This document shows positions 16,761 to 25,201 of a stretch of DNA of 64,000 bases, one piece after another (within the stretch, counting starts at the first letter, position 1; every line of letters begins with the position of its first letter). The notes under the pieces were generated by a model. It was not told the origin of the DNA. It saw only the letters and a program-made list of their open reading frames with translations, and searched no databases. Source of the DNA: Streptomyces canus. Its GTDB lineage: Bacteria > Actinomycetota > Actinomycetes > Streptomycetales > Streptomycetaceae. The translations under genes and the position numbers were made by a program. The stretch lies in the NCBI RefSeq assembly GCF_041435015.1, contig NZ_CP107989.1, positions 10,230,001 to 10,294,000 on the forward strand, given 5' to 3'.

Positions 16761-17528
16761 TCAGAGGTTGAACCGCAGCGCGCCGTCGATGCGGATCACG
16801 GTGCCGTTGAGATAGTCGTTCTCGGCGATGTGCACGGCGAGCCGGGCGTATTCGTCGGCGTGTCCCATGCGCTTGGGGTTGGGCACCCCGGGCCCCCATT
16901 TGGCCTGTGCCTCCTCTTCGGTCATGCCGTAGGCGGGCGTGAAGAAGGTGCCGGGGGCGATGCACATGACGCGCACCCCCGCCGGGGCCAGGTCCCGTGC
17001 CGCGGTGAGGGTGAGCCCGATGACGCCGCCCTTGGCCGCGGAGTAGTCGCTCTGCCCCGCCAGGCCCTCGAAGCCGGCGATGCTCGCGGTCGAGACGACG
17101 ACGCCGCGCTGGCCGGAGTCGAGCGGTTCGTTGTGGGTCATCGCCGCGGCGGCCTTGCTCATCACGCGGTAGGTGCCGGTGAGGAAGATGTCCATCGTCC
17201 GGGCGAAGACGTCGGCCGGGTACGGGGTGCCGTCCCGGCCGACCATCCGGCGCCCGGCCGCCGGACCGCCGTGGACGACGACGGCCGTGCGCAGCGGGCC
17301 CAGATCGGTCGCGGCGGTCACCGCCTGGTCCACCGACTCGTCCTTGGTGACGTCGGTGGGCATGAAGACCACGGCGTCGCCGAGTTCGGCGGCCAGGGCC
17401 TTGCCCTTGTCCTCGGCGAGGTCGGCCACCACCACCTTCGCGCCGGCCTCCACCAGGCGGCGGGTGGTCGCCTCGCCGAAGCCGCCGGCGCCGCCGGTCA
17501 CGAGTGCGGACGATCCGGAAAGATCCAC
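16761..17528 (-). CDS. SDR family oxidoreductase (3-hydroxyacyl-CoA dehydrogenase-like)
   Basis: A 255-residue short-chain dehydrogenase. It has LVTGGAGGFGEATTRRL at the N-terminus, catalytic Ser147 or Ser149, Tyr162 and Lys166 (YSAAK). The sequence most resembles HSD10/type-II 3-hydroxyacyl-CoA dehydrogenases. The usual NNAG motif is replaced by VHGGPA around residue 85-90. GTG 17528 has AGGAGG directly upstream; the longer frame is a shadow. It is divergent from the thiolase gene at 17717, and the two would supply the last two steps of a beta-oxidation cycle. A perfect palindrome lies between them. Confidence 0.87.
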   Translation of the reverse strand: MDLSGSSALVTGGAGGFGEATTRRLVEAGAKVVVADLAEDKGKALAAELGDAVVFMPTDVTKDESVDQAVTAATDLGPLRTAVVVHGGPAAGRRMVGRDGTPYPADVFARTMDIFLTGTYRVMSKAAAAMTHNEPLDSGQRGVVVSTASIAGFEGLAGQSDYSAAKGGVIGLTLTAARDLAPAGVRVMCIAPGTFFTPAYGMTEEEAQAKWGPGVPNPKRMGHADEYARLAVHIAENDYLNGTVIRIDGALRFNL

Positions 17529-17629
17529 GATTCCTCCTGGGGAAGACGCGCTCCGGCGGCGTTCCGTCGGGCGGCGGCGGGTCGATGCCCCGACTGGAAA
17601 CAGCAGGGTTCGATTCACCGGAAGTACTG

Positions 17630-17648
17630 TACTGTTGCGGCAACAGTA
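17630..17648. promoter_or_regulatory. Perfect 19-bp palindrome in divergent SDR/thiolase promoter
   Basis: TACTGTTGCGGCAACAGTA is a perfect 9+1+9 palindrome. A partial direct repeat of its arm (TACTGT) precedes it at 17625-17630 and another (TACTGTT) follows at 17654. It differs from the shared CCGTAAG-type operator, so a second regulator, probably TetR-type, may control this pair. Confidence 0.7.
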
Positions 17649-17716
17649 TTGACTACTGTTTCGCGTCGGCCATCAGGGCGCCGCGGACCCGAGGCCATCA
17701 CCCCAGAGAGGTGCAC

Positions 17717-18889
17717 GTGTCCGCTCCAGTCATCGTCAGCGCAGTGCGCACGGCCATCGGCACCGCCCGCAAGGGCACCCTCGCCAACACCGACGGCGAG
17801 ACCCTCGCCTCGGCGATCGTCGAGGAGGCGGTGCGCCGATCGAGGCTCGAACCCCACCGGTTCGACGACATCCTGCTCGCGGAGAGTCAGTACGGAGGCG
17901 GTGACCTGGCGCGCTACGCCGCCGTCGTGAACGGCATGCTGGACGTGCCCGGCGTCGCGCTCAACCGGCACTGCGCCGGCAGTCTCACCTCCATCGGCCT
18001 GGCGGCCGCGTCGGTGAAGTCCGGCATGGAGTCGGCGCTCGTGGCCGGTGGTGTGCAGGCGACCTCGATGGCGCCGCGGCTCAGGCAGCGGGTCGCCGGC
18101 ACGGCCGACGAGTACGCCGACTGGTATCCCGCGACGCACCCGGACTCGCCCACGGCGCCCAACCAGGACATGTCGATCTCGGTCGGCTGGAACACCGTCA
18201 AGGCCGTCGGCATCACCCGCGAGGAACAGGACGCCTGGGCCTACCGGTCGCACCAGCGCGCGGTCGCGGCGATCGACGCCGGCAAGTTCGCCGACGAGAT
18301 CGTGCCGCTCAAGTTGGACGGCCCGGGCGACGCCCCGGTCGAGTTCGCCGTGGACGAGCACCCGCGGCGCGACACCTCGCCGGCGAAGCTGGCCTCGCTG
18401 AAGGTGCTGCACCCCGAGATCCCGGGCTTCTCCATCACCGCGGGCAACTCCAGCGGCGTCAACGACGCCGCTGCTGCGGTGGCCGTGACCAGCGCGGAGC
18501 TGGCCCTGGCCGAGGGGCTCACGCCACTGGCGAGGATCCTCGCCTGGGGTGCGGCCGGGGTCGACCCGGCGCTGATGGGCTTCGGGGCGCTGCGTGCGGC
18601 CGACAAGGTGCTGCGGCGAGCCGGACTGACGTACGCCGATGTGACGCTGTGGGAGATCAACGAGGCGTTCGCCTCCGTCCCGATCGCCGCCTGCAAGGAG
18701 TTCGGGCTGGACGAGGAGCGGGTGAACTTCAGCGGCAGCGGGTGCAGCCTCGGCCACCCGGTGGCCGCGTCCGGTGCCCGCATGGTCGTCACGCTCGTGC
18801 ACGAGCTGCGGCGGCGCGGCGGCGGTCTCGGGCTCGCGACCATGTGCGCCGGTGGCGGCCAGGGCGGCGCGGTCCTCATCGAGGTCTGA
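17717..18889 (+). CDS. Thiolase (acetyl-CoA C-acyltransferase)
   Basis: A 390-residue catabolic-type thiolase. The nucleophile Cys86 lies in NRHCAGSLTS, the NEAFA motif at about 320, the active-site His in GHPVAASGAR at about 345, and the second Cys in TMCAGGGQGG near the C-terminus. This set is complete, so it should cleave a 3-ketoacyl-CoA to acetyl-CoA or propionyl-CoA. GTG 17717 is preceded by AGAGAGG with a 5-base gap; another in-frame GTG at 17711 is less well placed. It is followed after 100 bp by the fused acyl-CoA dehydrogenase, with its own operator site between. Confidence 0.93.
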   Translation: MSAPVIVSAVRTAIGTARKGTLANTDGETLASAIVEEAVRRSRLEPHRFDDILLAESQYGGGDLARYAAVVNGMLDVPGVALNRHCAGSLTSIGLAAASVKSGMESALVAGGVQATSMAPRLRQRVAGTADEYADWYPATHPDSPTAPNQDMSISVGWNTVKAVGITREEQDAWAYRSHQRAVAAIDAGKFADEIVPLKLDGPGDAPVEFAVDEHPRRDTSPAKLASLKVLHPEIPGFSITAGNSSGVNDAAAAVAVTSAELALAEGLTPLARILAWGAAGVDPALMGFGALRAADKVLRRAGLTYADVTLWEINEAFASVPIAACKEFGLDEERVNFSGSGCSLGHPVAASGARMVVTLVHELRRRGGGLGLATMCAGGGQGGAVLIEV

Positions 18890-18918
18890 ATCGGCTGAAC
18901 GGTCACCTCGAAATTCCC

Positions 18919-18937
18919 TACTGTAAGTCATACGGTA
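18919..18937. promoter_or_regulatory. Operator-like palindrome, copy 7
   Basis: TACTGTAAGTCATACGGTA keeps both outer TA pairs and differs from TACCGTAAGNCTTACGGTA at only two positions. It is among the best copies. It lies 52 bp before the start of the fused acyl-CoA dehydrogenase. Confidence 0.65.
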
Positions 18938-18989
18938 TAAGGAGTGGCCGACGGTGGGTCGGCCGGTCCCAGCATCGAGGAGTCGCCCG

Positions 18990-21137
18990 ATGGGGCTTGC
19001 CATCACCGAGGAACACCAGGCGCTCGCGGCCGTCGTCCGCTCCTTCGCCGCCGATCAGCGGGTCAGGAGCGGCGCGCGCGCCGCGCTGGACGCGGACGCT
19101 CCCGCCGTACCCGAGACGTGGAAGCGGATCGGCGACCTGGGCTGGCTGAGCCTGCACCTGCCGGAGCAGGCGGGCGGCTCCGGCTTCGGCCTTCCCGAAC
19201 TCGCCGTCGTCGTCGACGAACTGGGTCACGCGATCACGCCCGGCCCGCTGCTGGCCACCGCCACCGCCTCCGCAGTCCTGTCCGCGACCGGGGGCGACTC
19301 GCTGCACGAGTTCGTCACCCGGCTGGGCAACGGCTCGGCCGTCGCCGGACTCGGGCTCACAGCCGGACTGACCCGCGACGACGACGGCGCGTACAGCGGC
19401 GAGCTGACGGTGCTCGCCGGGCGATGGGCCGACGTGCTGCTCCTCGCGGCCGGCGACGACCTGCTGATGGCCCCCACCACCGACGCGGCGGTCGACGTGG
19501 TCCCGGTGAAGGGCCTGGATCCGTCGCTGGGGCTCGCCAAGGTCTCCGTCACCGGGCTGGTCCCGGCCGACGGCCATGTCCTCGCCGGCGCCCTCGGCCC
19601 GGCGGTCGCGGTGTTCCGGACGCTGGCCGCCGCCGAGGCCGCCGGCGGGGCGCGGGGCTGCCTGGACCTCGCGCTGGAATACGCCCGGGTACGAGAGCAG
19701 TTCGGCCGGACCATCGGCAGCTTCCAGGCCGTCAAACACCACCTGGCCGACATGCTGGTCGCCGTCGAGCTGGCCACCGCGCTCGCCTGGGACGCGGCCC
19801 GAGGAGCGGCCGCCCCGGCCGAAGCGGAGCTGGCGGCCGCGGCGGCGGCCGGCCTGGCCCTGCGCAGCTACCAGGAGTGCGCGCACAAGGCCGTCCAGAT
19901 CTTCGGCGGCATCGGCTTCACCTGGGAGCACGACGCCCACCTCCACCTCAGGCGCGCGGCGGCGCTCCGGGCCGTGGTGGCCGCCCTGGGCTCGGCCGAG
20001 GACGACGTCTACGACGCCACCCACGCCGGCGTACGGCGGCAGTTCGCGGTCGAACTGCCCGAGGAGGCCGACGCCTATCGTGCCGAGGCCCGCGCCTTCC
20101 TCGACCGGTACCGCGCCGCTCCGGAGGAAGAACGCCGGGCGCTGCTCGTGTCCTCGGGATACCTGGTGCCGCACTGGGCCGAGCCGTTCGGACGCGGGGC
20201 GGGCGCGATCGAGCAGCTCGTCCTGGAGGAGGAGCTGGCCGGGATCGAGATGCCCTCGCTGGGCATCGGCGGATGGGTGCTGCTGACGCTCACCCAGACC
20301 GCGGACCAGGAACAGATCGAGCGGTGGATCACCCCGAGCCTGCTCGGCGAACTGCGGTGGTGCCAGCTGTTCAGCGAACCGGACGCCGGCTCCGACGCGG
20401 CCGCCGTGCGAACCCGCGCCGAACGCGTCGAGGGCGGCTGGCGGGTGACCGGCCAGAAGGTGTGGACCAGCGGCGCGCAGGACTGCAACCGGGGCCTCGC
20501 GACGGTACGGACCGACCCAAAGGCGCCCAAGCACCGGGGCATCACGGCGATGGTCGTCGACCTCACCGCGCCCGGCGTCGAGATCCGGCCGCTGCGCGAG
20601 ATCACCGGGGACGCGCTGTTCAACGAGGTCTTCTTCGACGACGTGTTCGTCCCCGACGCCGACATCGTCGGTGAGCCCGGCGGCGGCTGGAAGGTCGCCC
20701 GGGCGACTCTCGGCAACGAGCGGGTGACGATCGGCGGCGGGTCGCCCGAGCGCCTGTCGGCCTTCGAACTGACCGACCTCGCGCTGCGGCACGGCGCGCT
20801 CGATGCCGAAAGCCGGCGGGCGATCGCCCGGCTCATCGTCGAGGAGCAGGCGATGCGGGTGATCAACCTGCGGCAGGCGACGCGTGCCGTCACCGGGGCG
20901 GGGCCGGGCGCGGAAGGCAACGTGACCAAGCTGCTGTCGGCCGAGCACGCCCAGCGCGTGAGCGAGCTGGCGCTGCGGCTGTGCGGCACGGCCGCCGTCA
21001 CCGGGGACGAACCGGAGATCGCCGTGGAGTACCTGTTCGACCGGTGCCTGACGATCGCCGGCGGCACCTCGGAGATCACCCGCAACGTCATCGCCGAACG
21101 CATACTCGGCCTGCCCCGCGACCCACTGGTGCGCTGA
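18990..21137 (+). CDS. Fused two-domain acyl-CoA dehydrogenase (FadE-type)
   Basis: A 715-residue natural fusion of two acyl-CoA dehydrogenase domains, about 1-345 and 350-715. Domain 1 has the REQFGRTIGSFQAVKH motif and ends GGIGFTWEHDAHLHLRR, with Glu313 at the position that carries the catalytic base in actinobacterial heteromeric FadE subunits. Domain 2 has the FAD-contact segment FSEPDAGSDAA and ends AGGTSEITRN, where the Glu of the classic YEGTSE motif is Gly. The chain thus seems to hold one active alpha-type and one structural, flavin-contacting beta-type half. Fused enzymes of this size are known in mycobacterial sterol side-chain degradation (FadE34-like). ATG 18990 follows GAGGAG. 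An unfused pair lies at 24.1-26.5 kb. Confidence 0.9.
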   Translation: MGLAITEEHQALAAVVRSFAADQRVRSGARAALDADAPAVPETWKRIGDLGWLSLHLPEQAGGSGFGLPELAVVVDELGHAITPGPLLATATASAVLSATGGDSLHEFVTRLGNGSAVAGLGLTAGLTRDDDGAYSGELTVLAGRWADVLLLAAGDDLLMAPTTDAAVDVVPVKGLDPSLGLAKVSVTGLVPADGHVLAGALGPAVAVFRTLAAAEAAGGARGCLDLALEYARVREQFGRTIGSFQAVKHHLADMLVAVELATALAWDAARGAAAPAEAELAAAAAAGLALRSYQECAHKAVQIFGGIGFTWEHDAHLHLRRAAALRAVVAALGSAEDDVYDATHAGVRRQFAVELPEEADAYRAEARAFLDRYRAAPEEERRALLVSSGYLVPHWAEPFGRGAGAIEQLVLEEELAGIEMPSLGIGGWVLLTLTQTADQEQIERWITPSLLGELRWCQLFSEPDAGSDAAAVRTRAERVEGGWRVTGQKVWTSGAQDCNRGLATVRTDPKAPKHRGITAMVVDLTAPGVEIRPLREITGDALFNEVFFDDVFVPDADIVGEPGGGWKVARATLGNERVTIGGGSPERLSAFELTDLALRHGALDAESRRAIARLIVEEQAMRVINLRQATRAVTGAGPGAEGNVTKLLSAEHAQRVSELALRLCGTAAVTGDEPEIAVEYLFDRCLTIAGGTSEITRNVIAERILGLPRDPLVR

Positions 21138-21150
21138 CCGGGCCGGGAGC

Positions 21151-21201
21151 GTCACATGGCGGGCCCGTCCCCGGTCACCGGGGACGGGCCCGCCATGTGA
21201 C
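21151..21201. terminator. Very strong bidirectional terminator hairpin
   Basis: A perfect 24-bp stem (21151-21174 with 21178-21201) with a 3-nt loop lies between the convergent fused dehydrogenase and MaoC genes. Confidence 0.9.
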
Positions 21202-21205
21202 GACG

Positions 21206-21619
21206 TCACTCGAGCTCGACGACGGCCTTCCCGGGAGCGATCTGGTTGCCGTCCTGGTCCTCGGTCCACACGTCGAGGTCGACCAGGCGCACGCCGTCCT
21301 CGACGCGCACCGCGGTGACCCTGCCGCGTGCGCAGACGGTCATGCCGCGTGTGTTGACGGCCCGGAACCGGCAGCGCAGCGACACGATTCGGCCGGCGCC
21401 GCCGAGCCAGTCGCGCACCAGGTTGTGCAGGTAGGCCCACTGCAGATTGCCCATCCCGAAGGCCCCCGAGTAGCCGGCGGCCCGCCCGGCCTCCTCGTCC
21501 ATGTGGATCGGGACGAACTCGTCGTTCACGGCCGCGTAACGGTTCCAGTGGGCGAAATCGGTCGTGCGGGTGAACTCCGGCAGACTGTCGCCGACGGCCG
21601 GACTGAGTATGGTGGTCAT
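21206..21619 (-). CDS. MaoC-like hotdog dehydratase, small subunit
   Basis: A 137-residue hotdog-fold protein of the MaoC/R-hydratase family. The conserved loop reads DEFVPIHMDEEAGRAAGY, the position of the Asp-x4-His hydratase motif of (R)-specific enoyl-CoA hydratases (here Asp33 with His39), followed by the AFGMGNLQWAYLHN helix. It sits 15 bp after a second hotdog gene. Heteromeric MaoC enzymes made of two such half-proteins hydrate bulky enoyl-CoA esters, for example in sterol side-chain degradation. The pair would act after the neighbouring acyl-CoA dehydrogenase. Confidence 0.85.
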   Translation of the reverse strand: MTTILSPAVGDSLPEFTRTTDFAHWNRYAAVNDEFVPIHMDEEAGRAAGYSGAFGMGNLQWAYLHNLVRDWLGGAGRIVSLRCRFRAVNTRGMTVCARGRVTAVRVEDGVRLVDLDVWTEDQDGNQIAPGKAVVELE

Positions 21620-21634
21620 GATTCCTCGACGCGG

Positions 21635-22180
21635 TCAGTAGCGGATGAGAGTCGTACGGCTGCGCTTGACGAGCTTGCCGTCCTGGTTCGTCCAGGTGTC
21701 CTCGGTGACGGTGAACAGCATCAGACCGAGCCGGCCGGGGCGCTCGGCGTACGACATCAGCCGGTTCTCCGAGGTGATCACGTCACCCGGCCGCATCGGC
21801 ACGCCGTAGTCGGCCTCCAGGCCCCCGTTCAGCTGGAACTCCAACGGCGGCGGAGTGATACCGAGCATGCGCTCGAGGGAGCCGGGATCGTTCTCCTTCC
21901 CGCCGGACGGAGCCGCGCTCTGCAGCGCCGCCAGCCAGGCGAAGGGGTTGAAGTCCTCCGGTGCGGTGATCCCGCCGTGGCGCGGCTTCGCGGCGGTCTC
22001 CGCCTCGATGAAGCGCTCGGGCGGGGCGTCGGGGTAGTAGACGGCCAGCGCCCAGCGGCGGATGTCCGACTCGGAGACGGGGAAGGAGACGCGGCGGGAC
22101 AGGGTGCGGCCGACGGCCGCCAGCATCTCGCCGGAGATGTGACTCACCGCGGCCTGCGCTGGTTTCGTGGTGTCCGTCAT
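21635..22180 (-). CDS. MaoC-like N-terminal dehydratase domain protein (FAS1-like), large subunit
   Basis: A 181-residue hotdog protein of the FAS1-like dehydratase type. It shows the conserved SESDIRRWALAVYYPDAPP opening and a FNPFAW segment. This family lacks the catalytic Asp/His loop and pairs with a small MaoC subunit, here the next gene. ATG 22180 overlaps the stop codon of a 33-codon upstream reading frame. Together the two proteins should form an enoyl-CoA hydratase with a wide substrate tunnel. Confidence 0.85.
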   Translation of the reverse strand: MTDTTKPAQAAVSHISGEMLAAVGRTLSRRVSFPVSESDIRRWALAVYYPDAPPERFIEAETAAKPRHGGITAPEDFNPFAWLAALQSAAPSGGKENDPGSLERMLGITPPPLEFQLNGGLEADYGVPMRPGDVITSENRLMSYAERPGRLGLMLFTVTEDTWTNQDGKLVKRSRTTLIRY

Positions 22181-22278
22181 GACTGCACTGCTCCTGTGGG
22201 GTTACGGTGCCCGTTCGGCAGGAAGGCCTTGCTGGCGGGGTACGCCGGCCGGAGCAGGCCCAGCACGTCATCTGCCAT
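22177..22278 (-). CDS. 33-codon reading frame coupled to the MaoC pair
   Basis: A short frame starting MADDVLGLLRPAYPASK with GAGAGGTGA at a good distance from its ATG, whose TGA overlaps the ATG of the next gene (ATGA). It is not recognised. It could be a leader peptide for translational coupling, a small real protein, or what remains of a deleted gene. Confidence 0.4.
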   Translation of the reverse strand: MADDVLGLLRPAYPASKAFLPNGHRNPTGAVQS

Positions 22279-22324
22279 GCGGGTCACCTCTCTTCGGTCT
22301 GTGGTGTGGACGGCATGGGGTGGC

Positions 22325-22723
22325 TCAGGCGAGGCGCTCGACGAAGGCGCGCAGCTGCCGCAGGCTGCGGCACTCCACCACCTCGTCGCAGTACCCGGCG
22401 TACCGACCGATCACGGAGTCGCCGCTGTCCCAGGCGGCCCGTGGCTCGGGGTTGAGCCAGAACAGGTGCCCGCAGCGGCCGGCGATCCTGCCGAGCGCGT
22501 CGGCGCGCGGTGCGTGGTAGTTGGAGCGGGCGTCGCCCAGGACCAGGACCGTGGTGCGGGCGCGCAGCTCACCGGCGTGATCCCGGCTGAAGGTCTCGAT
22601 GGCGTTGCCGTAGTCCGAGCGGCCGTCCAGCCAGACGCCGAGCCCGAGCCGGTTGATCTCGCTCGCCACCTCCAGCACGTTCGCGGACCGCTCGATCAGG
22701 TCGGTCACCTCGTCGAGGCCGTC
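22325..22723 (-). pseudogene. CoxE-like VWA-domain protein, C-terminal fragment
   Basis: About 132 residues of the C-terminal von Willebrand A region of a CoxE-like protein. It runs from a DGLDEVTDLIER segment through VWLDGRSDYG, VLVLGDARSNYH and FWLNPEP to CRSLRQLRAFVERLA, all typical of the family. Roughly the first two thirds of the gene is gone. The reading frame joins unrelated plus-strand hydrolase sequence at about 22,725, where both genes are broken. CoxE normally acts with a MoxR-type ATPase, and a damaged one lies just beyond. The pair probably once served in metal-centre or complex maturation. Confidence 0.8.
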
Positions 22724-22726
22724 GGC

Positions 22727-23014
22727 GTGCCGCGCCTGATCCGCCGTCTCGTCGACGTGGCGGGCAACGACCGGGCCTCGGTCGCCGCGTTCGCCCGGTC
22801 GAGTCAGCCACGCGCCGGAACGGCCGATCTCGCGGAGATCACCACTCGCTGCCTGGTCGTGGAGGGTGGCGCCGACCGCGGCGGCCCGGCCGAGCAGGTC
22901 GCCGCAGCGCTACCACGCTGCTCGCGGGTCGTCCTGAAGGGTCTCGACCACTTCGCGATTCCGCGTGACATCGGATGCGTCGACTCCGTACTCCGCTTCC
23001 TCGACGGGGACTGA
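22727..23014 (+). pseudogene. Alpha/beta hydrolase, C-terminal fragment
   Basis: About 95 residues of the end of an alpha/beta hydrolase. The PRLIRRLVDVAGNDRASVAA segment, the TRCLVVEGGADRGG strand-turn with the acidic residue, and the catalytic His in LKGLDHFAIPRD are recognisable. The nucleophile half is missing. The long open frame upstream on this strand is only a shadow of the MaoC genes. The fragment separates the CoxE and MoxR remnants and is on the opposite strand, so it marks a rearrangement. Confidence 0.7.
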
Positions 23015-23031
23015 CCCCGTGGGGCGGGGTG

Positions 23032-23892
23032 TCACTCGCCGAACTCCTTCAGGGCGAGAGCGATGTCGCTCTCGTTCTGGAGAAGTACCGGAAGGGTGTC
23101 GGCGAGCAGTTCGGTCGTGACGTCGTCGGCGCCGAGCAGGACGAGGGTGCGCGCCCAGTCCAGGGTCTTCGCCACGGACGGCTTCTTCCGCAGTTCCAGC
23201 GAGCGCAGCGACCGCACCAGTTGGCCGACCCTGCCGGCGAGGACCGCCTCGATGCCGGGGACCTGCGCCAGCACGATGTCCCGCTCGTGCTCCGCGGTCG
23301 GATAGCCGATGTGCAGGTAGAGACAGCGGTGCTTGAGCGCCTCGGAGAGCTCACGGCTGTTGTTCGAGGTGAGGAAGACCAGGGGAGTGGTACGCGCCCG
23401 CAGTGTCCCCAGCTCGGGGGGACACCTGATACTCCGACAGCACCTCCAGCAGCAGTGCCTCGGTCTCGATGTCGAGCCGGTCGACCTCGTCGACGAGGTG
23501 CATGACCGGTTCCTCGGAGCGGATCGCCTCCAGCAGCGGACGGGTGAGCAGGAAGCGCTCGTGGAACAACTCGCTCTCCACGCGTCCCCGCCCGCGGTCC
23601 CGGCCCGCGCGATGTGCAGGAGCTGCTTGCGGTAGTCCCACTCGTGCAGCGCCTTCGCCTCGTCGAGGCCCTCGTAGCACTGCAGCGGTATCAGCCGCGG
23701 CCCGCAGGACTCGGCGACGCTCTTGGTCGGCTGCGTCGTGCCCGTGCCGGCCGGACCCTCGACGAGGACCGGCTTGCCGAGGCGTTCGGCCAGGTGCACG
23801 ACACCCGCGATGCGCGGACTCGGGGCATGACCGGTGCCCCGCAGCCGGTCCGTGACCTGCTGGGAGGAGTCGAAATGCGGCGAGTCGGGCAT
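23032..23892 (-). pseudogene. MoxR-family AAA+ ATPase, frameshifted and with a damaged Walker A
   Basis: The outer parts of this 287-codon frame match MoxR ATPases: GVVHLAERLGKPVLVEGP at the start, and HRCLYLHIGYPTAEHERDIV and a VLLQNESDIALAL tail at the end. The middle (about 58 codons, 23,415-23,590) is out of frame. The correct sequence there, including the Walker B LVDEVDRLD, sits in another minus-strand frame. A one-base loss near 23,585 and a one-base gain in a run of six C near 23,417 would explain this. Independently, the Walker A Lys is Thr (GPAGTGTTQ), which should abolish ATP binding. With the CoxE fragment it forms a dead CoxD/CoxE-type chaperone pair. Confidence 0.82.
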
Positions 23893-23958
23893 CTGCGACG
23901 CTCCCGTGCTGGGTGACGTGCCGACCCGTCAGCCCTGCGCCCGGCCGCACATTGCTTT

Positions 23959-23977
23959 TACTGTATGCATTACCGTA
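23959..23977. promoter_or_regulatory. Operator-like palindrome, copy 8
   Basis: TACTGTATGCATTACCGTA keeps the outer TA pairs and half-sites CTGTATG and ATTACCG around a central C. It lies 85 bp upstream of the acyl-CoA dehydrogenase start at 24063. Confidence 0.6.
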
Positions 23978-24062
23978 ATGGCGTGTAGACTGCCGGTCAA
24001 GGCAGCCCCGGCGCCATGGCCGTCGGCTTCGCAGTGCATCGTCGGGAGGGCAAGGTGCCGTC

Positions 24063-25190
24063 ATGAGATTCGAACTGACCGCCGACCAGCGCTTGTTGCA
24101 GACGGCGACAGCGGACTACCTGGAGAAGTCCGCCCCGCTCGGTGTGATCCGCGCGTTGCACGACGAGGGCCGCACGTTCGACCGGGTCACCTGGCAGCGC
24201 GGGGCGGAACTGGGGTGGACGTCGCTCGTCGTGCCGGAGGAGACGGGCGGCGGCAGCGTATCCGGCGAGGGGGTCGTCGACGCGACGCTCATCGCCGAGC
24301 AGTTCGGACGCGGGTGCGCGCCCGGACCGCTCGCCGCGGTCAACGTCGTCGCCGCCGCCCTCGCCGAAGCGGCCGGAGCGGACCGGCACGCCGGACTCCT
24401 CGGCAGGCTGCTCGACGGCTCGACGGTCGCCGCCTGGGCCTGCTGTGCGCCGGGAGGGGGCTGGGACCCCGAAGCGGGCGCGATCGAGGCACGGCCCGAC
24501 GGGGACGGGTACGTCCTCGACGGCACGCACGACGGCGTCGAGCACGGCGGCGACGCGGACGCGTTCCTCGTACTCGCCCGTACCCCCGAGGGCCTGAGCC
24601 AGTTCGTCGTCGAGCGCGACGCGGACGGCGTGTCCGTCCTCCCGCTGGAGAGCCTCGACATGGTGCGCGGCTTCGCACGCGTCGACTACACCGGCGTACG
24701 CGTCCCGGCCACCGCGCTCGTGGGAGCGGCCGGCGGTGCCGCGGCCGCCGTCGAGCGCCAGTTCCAGCTCGCCGTCGTGCTGCAGTGCGCCGAACTCGTC
24801 GGTGTCGTCGAGCGCGTGCTGGAGTTCACCCGGCAGTGGATGTTCGACCGCTACTCCTTCGGCCGGCCGCTCGCCTCCTATCAGGAGCTCAAGCACCGGA
24901 TGGCGGACATGACGCTGTGGTCGGAGTCCGGCCAGGCGACGATGGCCGCCGCCGCCCGCGCGGTGCAGGAGCGCCGGGCCGACGCCGGTGAGCTGGTCAG
25001 CGTCGCGAAGTCCTACCTCGGCCAGCGGGCCACCGACATCATCCAGGACTGCGTCCAGTTGCACGGCGGCCTGGGAGTCACCTGGGAGCACGACATCCAC
25101 ATCTACCTGCGCCGGGCGACGGTGAACCGGCTCATGTGGGGCACGCCGTCCGCGCACCGCCGCCGTATCGCCGATCTGCTGAACGTCTGA
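24063..25190 (+). CDS. Acyl-CoA dehydrogenase, alpha-type subunit (FadE)
   Basis: A 375-residue acyl-CoA dehydrogenase. It has the RYSFGRPLASYQELKHRMADM motif around 262-282, and GGLGVTWEHDIHIYLRR around 335-351, with Glu342 at the position proposed as catalytic base for this actinobacterial group. It is equivalent to domain 1 of the fused enzyme at 19.0 kb. The ATG at 24063 follows GGGAGGCAAGG. The next gene starts 11 bp after its stop, and encodes the matching beta-type subunit, so the two should form an alpha2beta2 heterotetramer that introduces a 2,3 double bond in a bulky acyl-CoA. The upstream operator site points to TetR control. Confidence 0.9.
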   Translation: MRFELTADQRLLQTATADYLEKSAPLGVIRALHDEGRTFDRVTWQRGAELGWTSLVVPEETGGGSVSGEGVVDATLIAEQFGRGCAPGPLAAVNVVAAALAEAAGADRHAGLLGRLLDGSTVAAWACCAPGGGWDPEAGAIEARPDGDGYVLDGTHDGVEHGGDADAFLVLARTPEGLSQFVVERDADGVSVLPLESLDMVRGFARVDYTGVRVPATALVGAAGGAAAAVERQFQLAVVLQCAELVGVVERVLEFTRQWMFDRYSFGRPLASYQELKHRMADMTLWSESGQATMAAAARAVQERRADAGELVSVAKSYLGQRATDIIQDCVQLHGGLGVTWEHDIHIYLRRATVNRLMWGTPSAHRRRIADLLNV

Positions 25191-25201
25191 GGAGATTCGA
25201 G

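Noticed and set aside
21151..21201. Long perfect hairpin considered as a regulatory RNA or small repeat element
   Set aside because: It lies exactly between two convergent stops, and similar G/C hairpins occupy the other convergent gaps, so a terminator is the simpler reading.
20981..22726. Long plus-strand open frame (start of a 677-codon frame) across the MaoC genes
   Set aside because: It is antisense to the two MaoC genes, which have clear motifs and ribosome sites. Only its last ~95 codons (22727-23014) resemble a protein, the hydrolase fragment.
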